Positions 7,805-16,123 of a stretch of 64,000 nt of DNA are shown one piece after another. The DNA lies in NCBI GenBank assembly GCA_050180895.1, contig JBFXDS010000005.1, positions 62,001 through 126,000 on the forward strand, read 5' to 3'. The position numbers were made by a program, and so were the translations under genes. The notes beneath the pieces are model-generated. The model saw only the letters and a list, made by a program, of their open reading frames with translations. It was not told the DNA's origin and ran no database searches. Position 1 is the stretch's first letter, and each line of letters begins with the position of its first letter. This DNA comes from JBGPEQ01 sp050180895 (lineage in GTDB: Bacteria; Pseudomonadota; Alphaproteobacteria; Dongiales; Dongiaceae).

Positions 7805-9238
7805 TCAGGCGGCTGTGCCGCCCACCGTAAGGGCTTCGATCTTCAGCGTCGGCTGGCCGACGCCGACGGGGACGCCCTGGCCGTCCTTGCCGCAGGTGCC
7901 GATGCCCGGGTCGAGGCGCATGTCGTTGCCGACCATGCTGACCTTGGTCAATACGTCCGGGCCGTTGCCGATGAGGGTGGCGCCCTTCACCGCCGGGCCG
8001 ATCTTGCCGTCCTCGATCTTGTAGGCCTCGGTGCAGGAGAACACGAACTTGCCGGAGGTGATGTCGACTTGGCCGCCGCCGAAATTGACGGCATAGAGGC
8101 CGCGCTTCACCGACTTGATGATCTCCTGCGGGTCGTGCGGCCCGTTCAGCATATAGGTGTTGCGCATGCGCGGCATCGGCGCGTGGGCGTAGCTTTCGCG
8201 CCGGCCGTTGCCGGTCGGCTCCATGCCCATGAGCCGGGCGTTCTGCCGGTCCTGCATGTAGCCGACGAGGATGCCGTCTTCGATCAGCGTCGTGTACTGC
8301 GTCGGCGTGCCTTCGTCGTCGACGGTGAGCGAGCCGCGCCGGTCGGGGATCGTCCCGTCATCGACGACGGTGACGCCCTTGGCGGCGATGCGCTGGCCCA
8401 TCAGGCCGGCGAACGCGGAGGTCTTCTTGCGGTTGAAATCGCCCTCGAGGCCGTGACCGATCGCCTCGTGGAGGAGGACGCCCGGCCAGCCGGGGCCGAG
8501 CACCACCGGCATCTCGCCGGCCGGCGCCGCGACCGAGCCGAGATTGACGATCGCCTGGCGCAACGCCTCGTCGGCGGCCGCCTGCCAATGCGCGGGGTCC
8601 AGATAGGCGGTGTAGGCGGTGCGGCCACCGGTGCCGTGGCTGCCGGTTTCCTGCCGGTCGCCTTCGCCGACGACGACCGTGACGCCGAGCCGCACCAGCG
8701 GCCGGATATCGCCAACGCGCACGCCGTCGGGACGGAAGATCTGGACCGCCTGCCAGACTCCGGAGAGGTTGACCATGACCTGGCGCACGCGCGGGTCCTT
8801 GGCGCGAACGTAGCGATCGATCTCGGCCAGCAGGCTGACCTTGCGTCCGAACGGCACCAGCGCCAATGGGTTGTCGTCGGTGTAGAGGCTGCGATTGGTG
8901 CCGCGCGGTGGCAGCGCCAGGGTGCCGCCTTGACCGGCATGCACCGCCTTCACCGTCTGCGCGGCGCGGCGGATCGCATTCTCGCTGAGCTCGCTCGCAT
9001 GGGCGTAGCCGGCGGCTTCGCCGGAGATGCCGCGCAATCCAAAGCCCTGGGTCGTGTCGAAGCTGGCGCTCTTCAGCTTGCCGTCATCCCAGCTGAGCGC
9101 CTCCGATTGGTTGTATTCCAGGAACAGCTCGCCGTCGTCGGCACCGTGCAGGGCATCGCCGACGATACCCTCGATGCGGCTTCGGTCGAGGCCGGCGCGG
9201 GTGAAGAACAGCTCATCGGTCTTGATCAGATCGGCCAT
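7805..9238 (-). CDS. tldD: TldD metalloprotease
   Basis: This 477-aa TldD protein is the zinc-binding subunit that, with PmbA/TldE, degrades unfolded peptides and matures microcin-like peptides. The metal-binding HExxxH is seen in LLHEAIGHGLEGDFNRKKTSAF, and the C-terminal GKDGQGVPVGVGQPTLKIEAL is typical. The start at 9238 (MADLIKTDELFF) is chosen because the upstream 45 codons look non-coding. Length agrees with E. coli TldD (481 aa). It is divergent from the cytochrome oxidase genes, an order seen in many Rhodospirillales. PmbA is not in the window. Confidence 0.95.
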   Translation of the reverse strand: MADLIKTDELFFTRAGLDRSRIEGIVGDALHGADDGELFLEYNQSEALSWDDGKLKSASFDTTQGFGLRGISGEAAGYAHASELSENAIRRAAQTVKAVHAGQGGTLALPPRGTNRSLYTDDNPLALVPFGRKVSLLAEIDRYVRAKDPRVRQVMVNLSGVWQAVQIFRPDGVRVGDIRPLVRLGVTVVVGEGDRQETGSHGTGGRTAYTAYLDPAHWQAAADEALRQAIVNLGSVAAPAGEMPVVLGPGWPGVLLHEAIGHGLEGDFNRKKTSAFAGLMGQRIAAKGVTVVDDGTIPDRRGSLTVDDEGTPTQYTTLIEDGILVGYMQDRQNARLMGMEPTGNGRRESYAHAPMPRMRNTYMLNGPHDPQEIIKSVKRGLYAVNFGGGQVDITSGKFVFSCTEAYKIEDGKIGPAVKGATLIGNGPDVLTKVSMVGNDMRLDPGIGTCGKDGQGVPVGVGQPTLKIEALTVGGTAA

Positions 9239-9738
9239 GACGGACTCCACGGGACGGAGGTTAGGACCTCTTCCATCATATAGGGCGACCGCGCCGCGAT
9301 GACACGCGGGTCGCCCACGGCGGCGCTCCCTGGACGACGGTCTAGCGCAATCTGCGACACAACGCCGCAACAATCGACAATCGGGGAGTATCGGGCGGGG
9401 ATTTCAAGTGAATCCTCGCCCCTTCAGGCTTCGGCTCCTGCGACCAGAGGCGGGTGGCGCGACGAATGTCCGGCGGACGCGGCACGAGGGTCTTCTGCCG
9501 CCTTCGCCGACCATCGCCGCCCGGGCGTGGCGACGGAGGCGTGCCGGGCGCGGTGGAGCGTCGGCAAACCGCGGTCGGCGCGACAATCTGCCGGGATGGC
9601 GGTACTTGTGATGGAGGAACGAGCGGTGTAGGGTCCGCCCCGTCGCGGCGCGGCGACACGACGCGCCCTTCGACATGCTCGGGAAGAGGGCCGCGGGGGC
9701 GGCGTCGGATCGGCGACGGATTTTCAGACGGAGCGGAG
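9239..9738. other. 500-bp divergent intergenic region without a convincing gene
   Basis: The region separates tldD from coxB. A plus-strand frame stays open from 9454 into coxB, but its protein is Arg-rich and has no recognisable content, so it is best taken as untranslated leader. A partial copy of the palindromic CCTTCGACAWGCTCRGGAWGAGG motif lies near 9667-9690, resembling the arm of the repeat at 38852. No clear promoter boxes could be picked out. Confidence 0.5.
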
Positions 9739-10563
9739 ATGGTGGCGGCAAGAAGAGGGGCCTTCTGGGCGACGCTTTCGATGGCGCTGTTCATGGCGGG
9801 GACGGCGCTTGCCGACAAGCCGCAGCCCGGACAAATGAACCTGCAGCCGCCGGCGACGCCGACCATGGAGCGGCTCGTCGCCTTTCACGACAAGCTGCTG
9901 ATCATTATCACGCTGATCGCGCTCTTCGTCCTGGGACTGCTGGTCTACGTGATGTTCCGCTTCAACGAGAAGCGCAACCCGACGCCGTCGAAGACCTCGC
10001 ACAATACGGCGCTCGAGGTCGCCTGGACGGTGATCCCCGTCCTGATCCTGGTCTACATCGCGGTCCAGTCGTTCCCGTTCCTCTACTTCGCCGATCGCAC
10101 GGGCGAACCGGAGATGACGCTCAAAGCCACCGGCCATCAATGGTACTGGTCCTACGAGTATCCCGATCACGGCGATGTCGCCATCGACGCCAACCTGAAT
10201 TGGGACGCGACCGGTGAGGATCGTCTGCTGGCGACCGACAATCACGTCATCGTGCCGGTGAACACCAAGATCCGCTTGCTGACCACGGCCGCCGACGTGA
10301 TCCATTCCTGGGCCATGCCGTCCTTTGGGATCAAGCTCGATTCGGTGCCGGGCAAGATCAACGAGACTTGGTTCGAGGTCACGCGCGAGGGCGTCTTCTA
10401 CGGCCAGTGCTCCGAACTGTGCGGCAACGGCCACGCCTACATGCCGATCGTCGTCGAAGCCGTGTCGAAGGAGGCGTTCGACGCCTGGATCAAGGAGCAG
10501 CAGGCGGCGATGAACGGCGGCACCCCCGCCACCTCCGTCGCGCAGGCGCAAAGCTCGAACTGA
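9739..10563 (+). CDS. coxB: Cytochrome c oxidase subunit II
   Basis: This is subunit II (274 aa) of the aa3-type oxidase, carrying the binuclear CuA centre that takes electrons from cytochrome c. It has an N-terminal signal (MALFMAGTALA, then DKPQPGQM), two membrane segments (LLIIITLIALFVLGLLVYVM and AWTVIPVLILVYIAV), the aromatic KATGHQWYWSYEY and the CuA ligands in HSWAMP and GQCSELCGNGHAYMPI. The start at 9739 is preceded by GGAGCGGAG. A second possible ATG is at 9781. It lies 23 bp before coxA and begins the cox operon. Confidence 0.96.
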   Translation: MVAARRGAFWATLSMALFMAGTALADKPQPGQMNLQPPATPTMERLVAFHDKLLIIITLIALFVLGLLVYVMFRFNEKRNPTPSKTSHNTALEVAWTVIPVLILVYIAVQSFPFLYFADRTGEPEMTLKATGHQWYWSYEYPDHGDVAIDANLNWDATGEDRLLATDNHVIVPVNTKIRLLTTAADVIHSWAMPSFGIKLDSVPGKINETWFEVTREGVFYGQCSELCGNGHAYMPIVVEAVSKEAFDAWIKEQQAAMNGGTPATSVAQAQSSN

Positions 10564-10586
10564 TCATTCGCTGAGGGAAGCCAACG

Positions 10587-12221
10587 ATGAGCCCGGTTCA
10601 CGTCCACCACGCCGATCACGGTCACGCGCATCATCCGACCGGCTGGCGGCGGTTCGTCTACTCGACGAACCACAAGGACATCGGCACGATGTACCTGGTG
10701 TTTGCCATCGTCGCCGGTCTCATCGGCACGCTGTTCTCCGTGCTGATGCGCCTGGAGCTTCAGGATCCGGGCTTGCAACTGGCGATGTTCGGGACCAACG
10801 ATGCGCCGAACGGCCAGCACTGGAACGTGATCATCAGCGCCCACGCGCTGATCATGATCTTCTTCATGGTCATGCCGGCGATGATCGGCGGGTTCGGCAA
10901 CTGGTTCGTGCCGCTGATGATCGGCGCGCCGGACATGGCGTTTCCTCGGATGAACAACATCAGCTTCTGGCTGCTGATCCCGTCCTTTCTGCTGCTGCTC
11001 GGCTCGGCCTTCGTCGGCGAGGGCGCCGGCACCGGCTGGACCGTCTATCCGCCGCTGTCCAGTGCGGATTTCGGGCATTCAGGACCGGCCGTCGACATGG
11101 TGATCTTCTCGCTGCACCTGGCGGGCGCCTCGTCGATCATGGGCGCCATAAACTTCATCACCACCATCTTCAACATGCGGGCACCCGGCATGACGCTGCA
11201 CCGCATGCCGCTGTTCGTCTGGTCGATCCTGGTGACGGTATTCCTGCTGCTGTTGTCTCTGCCGGTATTGGCGGGCGCGATCACCATGCTGCTGACCGAC
11301 CGCAATTTTGGCACCGCCTTCTTCAAGGCCGACATGGGCGGCGATCCCATCCTGTTCCAGCACCTGTTCTGGTTCTTCGGCCACCCCGAGGTCTACATCC
11401 TGATCCTGCCGGGCTTCGGCATGGTCAGCCAGATCGTCGCGACCTTCTCGCGCAAGCCGGTGTTCGGCTATCTCGGCATGGCCTATGCCATGGTCGCCAT
11501 CGGCCTGGTCGGATTCATCGTCTGGGCGCACCACATGTTCACGGTCGGCATGGACGTCGACACGCGCGCTTACTTCACGGCAGCGACCATGGTCATCGCC
11601 GTGCCGACGGGCATCAAGATCTTCAGCTGGATCGCCACTATGTGGGGCGGCTCGCTGCGCTTTACCACGCCGATGCTGTGGGCGATCGGCTTCATCTTCC
11701 TGTTCACGGTCGGCGGCGTCACCGGCGTCGTGCTGGCCAATGCCGGCGTCGACAACGCCCTGCACGACACCTATTACGTGGTCGCGCACTTCCATTACGT
11801 GCTGTCGCTCGGCGCCGTATTCTCGATCTTCGGCGGCTTCTACTACTGGTTCGGCAAGATGAGCGGCCGCCAGTATCCGGAATGGGCCGGCAAGGTGCAC
11901 TTCTGGCTGTCCTTCATTGGCGCGAACCTGACCTTCTTCCCGATGCACTTTTCCGGCCTCGCCGGCATGCCGCGGCGCTATCCGGACTATCCGGACGCGT
12001 TCCACCTGTGGAACGAGATTGCCTCTTATGGTGCCTATATCGGCGCTTTCAGCGCCGTCTGGTTCGTGGGCCTCGTGATCTACACCCTGGTGTCCGGCAA
12101 GAAGGTCGCCGCGAACCCGTGGGGCGAGGGCGCGACGACGCTGGAATGGACGCTGCCGTCGCCGCCGCCGTTCCACTCCTACGAGGAGCTGCCGGTGATC
12201 AAGGCGGCCGGGCATCACTAG
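10587..12221 (+). CDS. coxA: Cytochrome c oxidase subunit I
   Basis: This is the catalytic haem-copper subunit (544 aa), which reduces O2 to water and pumps protons across the inner membrane. Twelve membrane segments are expected. Haem a and a3/CuB ligands are visible in ISAHALIMIFFMVMPAMIGG, FWFFGHPEVYILILPGFG (with the cross-linked Tyr), WAHHMF and the VVAHFHYVLSLGA segment. FGNWFVPLMIGAPDMAFPR contains the D-channel Asn-type region. The His-rich N-terminus (VHVHHADHGHAHH) is unusual but common in this class. It sits between coxB and the haem farnesyltransferase. Confidence 0.97.
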   Translation: MSPVHVHHADHGHAHHPTGWRRFVYSTNHKDIGTMYLVFAIVAGLIGTLFSVLMRLELQDPGLQLAMFGTNDAPNGQHWNVIISAHALIMIFFMVMPAMIGGFGNWFVPLMIGAPDMAFPRMNNISFWLLIPSFLLLLGSAFVGEGAGTGWTVYPPLSSADFGHSGPAVDMVIFSLHLAGASSIMGAINFITTIFNMRAPGMTLHRMPLFVWSILVTVFLLLLSLPVLAGAITMLLTDRNFGTAFFKADMGGDPILFQHLFWFFGHPEVYILILPGFGMVSQIVATFSRKPVFGYLGMAYAMVAIGLVGFIVWAHHMFTVGMDVDTRAYFTAATMVIAVPTGIKIFSWIATMWGGSLRFTTPMLWAIGFIFLFTVGGVTGVVLANAGVDNALHDTYYVVAHFHYVLSLGAVFSIFGGFYYWFGKMSGRQYPEWAGKVHFWLSFIGANLTFFPMHFSGLAGMPRRYPDYPDAFHLWNEIASYGAYIGAFSAVWFVGLVIYTLVSGKKVAANPWGEGATTLEWTLPSPPPFHSYEELPVIKAAGHH

Positions 12222-12251
12222 GTCCAGTGCTACGCTAGGGCAAGACTCCCG

Positions 12252-13184
12252 GTGTCGGACATCACCATTTCCTCAGCAGCCGGAGACGACACGGTACCGG
12301 GAGCCGGTGCGCGCGTCGCCGACTTCGTCGAACTGCTCAAGCCGCGGGTCATGTCGCTGGTGGTGTTCAGCGGCGTTGCCGGTCTGATGGTGGCGCCGGG
12401 CGAATTGCATCCGGTGCTGGCGGCCGTGGCGATCCTCTGCATTGCTGTCGGTGCCGGCGCCTCCGGCGCCATCAACATGTGGTATGACCGCGACATCGAT
12501 GCGGTCATGCAGCGGACGCGCCATCGCCCGATTCCGGCCGGCCGCGTCGATCCGCACGAGGCCGTCAGCTTCGGTGTCGTGCTGGCCATCGGAGCCGTCG
12601 CCCTGATGGCGCTCGCCGTCAACTGGCTCGCCGCCGGACTGCTGGCGCTGACCATTGCCTTCTATGTCTTCGTCTACACGATGTGGCTGAAGCGGCGGAC
12701 GCCGCAGAACATCGTCATCGGCGGCGCCGCCGGTGCCTTCCCGCCGATGATCGGCTGGGCCGCGGTGACCGGCGGCATCGACTTGGCGCCGGTTGCGCTG
12801 TTCCTGCTGATCTTCATGTGGACGCCGCCGCATTTCTGGGCGCTGGCGCTCTATCGCTCGGGCGACTATGCCAGGGCGGGCGTGCCGATGCTGCCGGTCG
12901 TGGCCGGCGCGCGCGCGACGAAGGTGCAGATGCTCGTCTACACGGGGCTGCTGTTCCCGTTGGCGCTGGCGCCGTGGGCTCTCGGCGTGACAGGGATGCT
13001 CTATGCCGCGGCCGCGACGATCCTCGGCGCGCTCTTTGTCCTCGCTGCCGTGCGCGTCTGGTTCGATCCGGGTGAGCGCGCGGCGCGGCAGATGTTCGCC
13101 TTTTCGATCCTCTACCTGTTTTTATTGTTCACCTTGATCATTGTCGACAGATCCCCCGGCTTGGTCGGCGGGAGCTTGGCATGA
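12252..13184 (+). CDS. ctaB: Protoheme IX farnesyltransferase
   Basis: This 310-aa membrane prenyltransferase converts haem b to haem o, the first step of haem a synthesis for the oxidase. The Asp-rich NMWYDRDIDAVMQRTRHRP motif and the second loop FMWTPPHFWALALYRSGDYA are diagnostic. Nine or so membrane segments follow the UbiA fold. The start is GTG at 12252, with no better candidate nearby. Its stop overlaps the ATG of the next small gene (ATGATG at 13181), so the assembly genes are translationally coupled. Confidence 0.95.
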   Translation: MSDITISSAAGDDTVPGAGARVADFVELLKPRVMSLVVFSGVAGLMVAPGELHPVLAAVAILCIAVGAGASGAINMWYDRDIDAVMQRTRHRPIPAGRVDPHEAVSFGVVLAIGAVALMALAVNWLAAGLLALTIAFYVFVYTMWLKRRTPQNIVIGGAAGAFPPMIGWAAVTGGIDLAPVALFLLIFMWTPPHFWALALYRSGDYARAGVPMLPVVAGARATKVQMLVYTGLLFPLALAPWALGVTGMLYAAAATILGALFVLAAVRVWFDPGERAARQMFAFSILYLFLLFTLIIVDRSPGLVGGSLA

Positions 13185-13333
13185 TGGCGCGCTCGCTGCC
13201 CGATCCGGCCAGAAACCGTGGCGATGAGCCGATGCGGCGTCAGCGCGCGCGCAACCGGGCCGTCCTTCTCGTTCTGCTCGCATTGGTTGCGCTGATCTAT
13301 GTCATCTCGATCGTGCGCATGGGCGGCGGGTGA
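13181..13333 (+). CDS. CoxF-like small single-span membrane protein
   Basis: This 50-aa reading frame starts in the ATGA that ends ctaB. It encodes a basic N-terminus (RNRGDEPMRRQRARNRA) and one membrane helix (VLLVLLALVALIYVISIVRM) ending in GGG. Small proteins of this shape, often called CoxF, sit between ctaB and ctaG in many Alphaproteobacteria and are thought to help oxidase assembly. Position, overlap and composition support a real gene. The role is inferred from context only. A second ATG at 13184 is equally possible as start. Confidence 0.75.
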   Translation: MMARSLPDPARNRGDEPMRRQRARNRAVLLVLLALVALIYVISIVRMGGG

Positions 13334-13343
13334 GGGCTGAGTG

Positions 13344-13943
13344 ATGACCACTCCCACGCTCCGCCGCCGCAATGCCGCCGTCGTCCTGCTTTCGCTCGGC
13401 GTCGTCGCCGGCATGGTCGGCCTCGCCTATGCTTCGGTCCCGCTCTATCGTCTGTTCTGCCAGGTGACGGGCTTCGGCGGCGCGACACAACGAGCGGAGG
13501 AGGCGCCCGCCGCGGTAGCCGGCACTGCCATCACGGTGCGGCTCGACGCGAATGTGAACGGCGCGCTGCCCTGGCGCTTCTCACCGGAGCGGCCGCAGGT
13601 GACCTTGGCGCTGGGCGAAAGCGCGACCATGGTCTACCGCGCCCAGAACCTCTCGGACCGGCCGCTGGTCGGCACCGCGACCTTCAACGTCACGCCGTTC
13701 GCCGCCGGTCCCTATTTCAACAAGCTGCAGTGCTTCTGTTTTGAGGAGCAGGCGCTGGCGCCGGGCCAGAGCGCGGAGTTGCCGGTCAGCTTCTTCATCG
13801 ATCCTGCGATCCTCGACGATCCCGAGACGAAGGACGTCCATACGATCACGCTGTCCTACACCTTCTTCCGTGCGGCGGATCAAGGCGCGGCCTCGGACGT
13901 CGGCACCGCGTTGGCGGCAACAGCGAACGGAACAGTCAACTGA
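13344..13943 (+). CDS. ctaG: Cytochrome c oxidase assembly protein CtaG/Cox11
   Basis: This 199-aa copper chaperone delivers Cu to the CuB site of subunit I. It has one N-terminal membrane helix (AAVVLLSLGVVAGMVGLAYA), the VPLYRLFCQVTGFGG region and the copper-binding Cys pair in FNKLQCFCFEEQ, followed by LPVSFFIDP. The body is periplasmic. An in-frame GTG precedes the ATG at 13344 and could also be used. The gene follows the small CoxF-like gene by 10 bp. Confidence 0.95.
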   Translation: MTTPTLRRRNAAVVLLSLGVVAGMVGLAYASVPLYRLFCQVTGFGGATQRAEEAPAAVAGTAITVRLDANVNGALPWRFSPERPQVTLALGESATMVYRAQNLSDRPLVGTATFNVTPFAAGPYFNKLQCFCFEEQALAPGQSAELPVSFFIDPAILDDPETKDVHTITLSYTFFRAADQGAASDVGTALAATANGTVN

Positions 13944-13974
13944 CGAACGAACTCGAGGCAAGGAAGGCCGTATC

Positions 13975-14811
13975 ATGAGCGACGCTCACGCCGCGCACGA
14001 AGCCAAGCACCCCTACCACTTGGTCGATCCCAGCCCGTGGCCGATCGTCGGCTCGACCGCCGCGCTGCTGCTGACCGGCGGCCTCGTCATGTTCATGCAC
14101 GGCATCTGGGGCGCCGGCGGCACGGTCATCCTGGCGCTCGGCATTCTCGGCGTGTTGGCGACGATGTTCTTCTGGTGGCGCGATGTTGTGAAGGAGGCAA
14201 CGTTCCAGGGCCATCACTCGCCGGTGGTGCAGATCGGCCTGCGTTATGGCATGGCGTTGTTCATCGCCTCGGAGGTGATGTTCTTCGTCGCCTGGTTCTG
14301 GGCCTACTTCAACGCCAGCCTGTTTCCGACCGAGGCGATCGGCTCGGTGTGGCCGCCGCACGACGTGCAGACCTTCGATCCGTTCGAGCTGCCGCTGCTG
14401 AACACGCTGATCCTGCTGCTCTCCGGCGTCACCGTCACCTGGGCGCACCACGCGCTGCGCGAAGGCGACCGCAAGGGCATGCTGCAGGGCCTGGCGCTCA
14501 CCATCCTGCTCGGCGCGCTGTTCACCTGCGTGCAGGCCTACGAGTACAGCCATGCCGCCTTCTCGTTCCGCGGCGGCATCTACGGCTCGACCTTCTTCAT
14601 GGCGACGGGTTTCCACGGCGCCCATGTCATCATCGGCACGATCTTCCTCATCGTGTGCTGGTTCCGCGCCTACGCCGGCCACTTCAAGCCCGACCACCAT
14701 TTCGGCTTTGAAGCGGCAGCCTGGTATTGGCATTTCGTCGACGTCGTCTGGCTGTTTCTGTTCACCGGCATCTATGTCGCCGGCGCGGGCGCGACAGCCG
14801 GAGGGCATTGA
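13975..14811 (+). CDS. coxC: Cytochrome c oxidase subunit III
   Basis: This 278-aa subunit III has seven membrane segments, no metal centre, and supports stability and proton uptake of the oxidase. Typical segments are HPYHLVDPSPWPIVGS at the N-terminus, ASEVMFFVAWFWAYFNASLFP, TVTWAHHALREGDRKG and ATGFHGAHVIIGTIFL, with WYWHFVDVVWLFLFTGIY at the end. The start at 13975 (MSDAHAAHEAKHPY) agrees with family length. The following gene may begin within its stop. Confidence 0.96.
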   Translation: MSDAHAAHEAKHPYHLVDPSPWPIVGSTAALLLTGGLVMFMHGIWGAGGTVILALGILGVLATMFFWWRDVVKEATFQGHHSPVVQIGLRYGMALFIASEVMFFVAWFWAYFNASLFPTEAIGSVWPPHDVQTFDPFELPLLNTLILLLSGVTVTWAHHALREGDRKGMLQGLALTILLGALFTCVQAYEYSHAAFSFRGGIYGSTFFMATGFHGAHVIIGTIFLIVCWFRAYAGHFKPDHHFGFEAAAWYWHFVDVVWLFLFTGIYVAGAGATAGGH

Positions 14812-14864
14812 CGGATCGCAAACCTGGCCGGCCGGTCGCCCTCGCCGAAGGGCGTCGACACGCG

Positions 14865-15236
14865 ATGACCGGCGCCTACTATCCGCCGCTGTCGCCGTTC
14901 GGCACGGGGCTGGCGTGCAAGTGCCCCCGCTGCGGTCGCGGCAAGCTGTATGCGGGCTATCTCACCCTCGCCGAGCGCTGCAACGTCTGCCATCTCGATC
15001 TGCGCAAGGCCGATTCGGGCGACGGGCCGGCGGTGTTTCTCATCTTCATTCTCGGCGCCCTGGCGGTATTTCTCGCCTACCTGCTGCTGTTCGTGCTGAT
15101 GTGGCCGGAGTGGCTCAGCTGGCTGATCCTGGTGACGGTCGTGCTCGGCGGCGCGGCGGTGCTGTTGCGTCCGGCCAAGGCCATCATGGTTGCGCTGCAG
15201 TACAAGAACCGCGCCGGCGAATTCGGGGAAGGGTAG
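14865..15236 (+). CDS. DUF983 zinc-ribbon membrane protein
   Basis: This 123-aa DUF983 protein has an N-terminal zinc-ribbon (CKCPRCGRGKLY and CNVCHLDL) followed by two membrane helices (FLIFILGALAVFLAYLLLF and WLILVTVVLGGAAVLL). DUF983 genes are regularly found between coxC and surf1 in Alphaproteobacteria and are presumed to act in oxidase assembly, but no biochemical role is settled. The start is uncertain. ATG 14865 is chosen; a TTG at 14808, overlapping the coxC stop, would add 19 residues. Confidence 0.85.
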   Translation: MTGAYYPPLSPFGTGLACKCPRCGRGKLYAGYLTLAERCNVCHLDLRKADSGDGPAVFLIFILGALAVFLAYLLLFVLMWPEWLSWLILVTVVLGGAAVLLRPAKAIMVALQYKNRAGEFGEG

Positions 15237-15294
15237 CCGCCAGCGCCCATCGGACGGCTTGTGGCCGACGGCTGACGCTGATAGCTGACAGGGC

Positions 15295-16011
15295 ATGCAT
15301 TTCCGCCCGACATTCTGGCCGACGATGTTCACCCTGCCGGCGTTGGTCGTGCTGCTCGGACTCGCCACGTGGCAGCTCGAGCGGCTGCAGTGGAAGGAGG
15401 GGCTGATCGCCGAGCGCACCGCGCGTACTACGGCGGCGCCGATCGGCCTGCCGGTGCCGGGCGCGCTGCTTTCACCGGAGGCGCTTGCCGACCTCGACTA
15501 TCGCCGCGCGCGGGCAGCGGGCCGGTTCTTGCACGACCGCGAGATGTACCTGGCGGCGCGCACCATGCAGGGATCCGTCGGGTATCAGGTAGTCACCCCG
15601 CTAGAGCAGGCGGATGGCTCGTTCGTTCTCGTCAACCGCGGCTGGGTGCCCGACGACCGCAAGGACCCGGCCGCGCGGCCCGACGGTCAGGTCACCGGCA
15701 CGGTCGCCGTCGAGGGCGCCATCCGTATCCCCGGCCGACAGCACTGGCTGCAGCCGGACAACGAGCCGGCGAAGAACCTGTGGTTCTGGAGCGATCTGGC
15801 CGCCATGGCCGGCCACGCCCGCATCCCCTCGGACCGGCTGGTGCCGGTGTTCCTGGAGGCCGGCGCGGCGCCCAACCCCGGCGGCCTTCCGATCGGCGGG
15901 CAGACGCGCGTCAACCTGCCGAACGACCATCTGCAATATGCCATCACCTGGTTCGCGCTCGCCATCGGGCTGGCGGTGATCTACGTCGTCTACCACCTGC
16001 GCCGGCCGTAG
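15295..16011 (+). CDS. SURF1 family oxidase assembly protein
   Basis: This 238-aa SURF1/Shy1 homologue is needed for haem a insertion into subunit I. It shows the two-helix topology of the family: an N-terminal segment (FTLPALVVLLGLATWQLERLQWKE, with the conserved W-Q-x-x-R) and a C-terminal segment (AITWFALAIGLAVIYVVYH). Between them is a periplasmic domain with GYQVVTPLEQADGSFVLVNRGWVP, which carries the strongest family motif NRGW. It closes the cox assembly block begun at coxB. Confidence 0.93.
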   Translation: MHFRPTFWPTMFTLPALVVLLGLATWQLERLQWKEGLIAERTARTTAAPIGLPVPGALLSPEALADLDYRRARAAGRFLHDREMYLAARTMQGSVGYQVVTPLEQADGSFVLVNRGWVPDDRKDPAARPDGQVTGTVAVEGAIRIPGRQHWLQPDNEPAKNLWFWSDLAAMAGHARIPSDRLVPVFLEAGAAPNPGGLPIGGQTRVNLPNDHLQYAITWFALAIGLAVIYVVYHLRRP

Positions 16012-16123
16012 AGTCGGCGTGGCCTCTTGTTCCGAACGGTTGGACGGCCTGGCAAGCTGGGATCGTCCTGGTAGAGTGACGGCGCGGCCGAGCGTGATCG
16101 GACGCGACATCTGGAGCCGCTGC

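Noticed and set aside
9454..9738. N-terminal extension of coxB
   Set aside because: The open frame is Arg-rich without homology and lies before a clear signal peptide.
10587..12218. Long antisense frames opposite coxA and other G+C-rich genes
   Set aside because: They are codon-position shadows rich in Arg, His and Asp with no homology.
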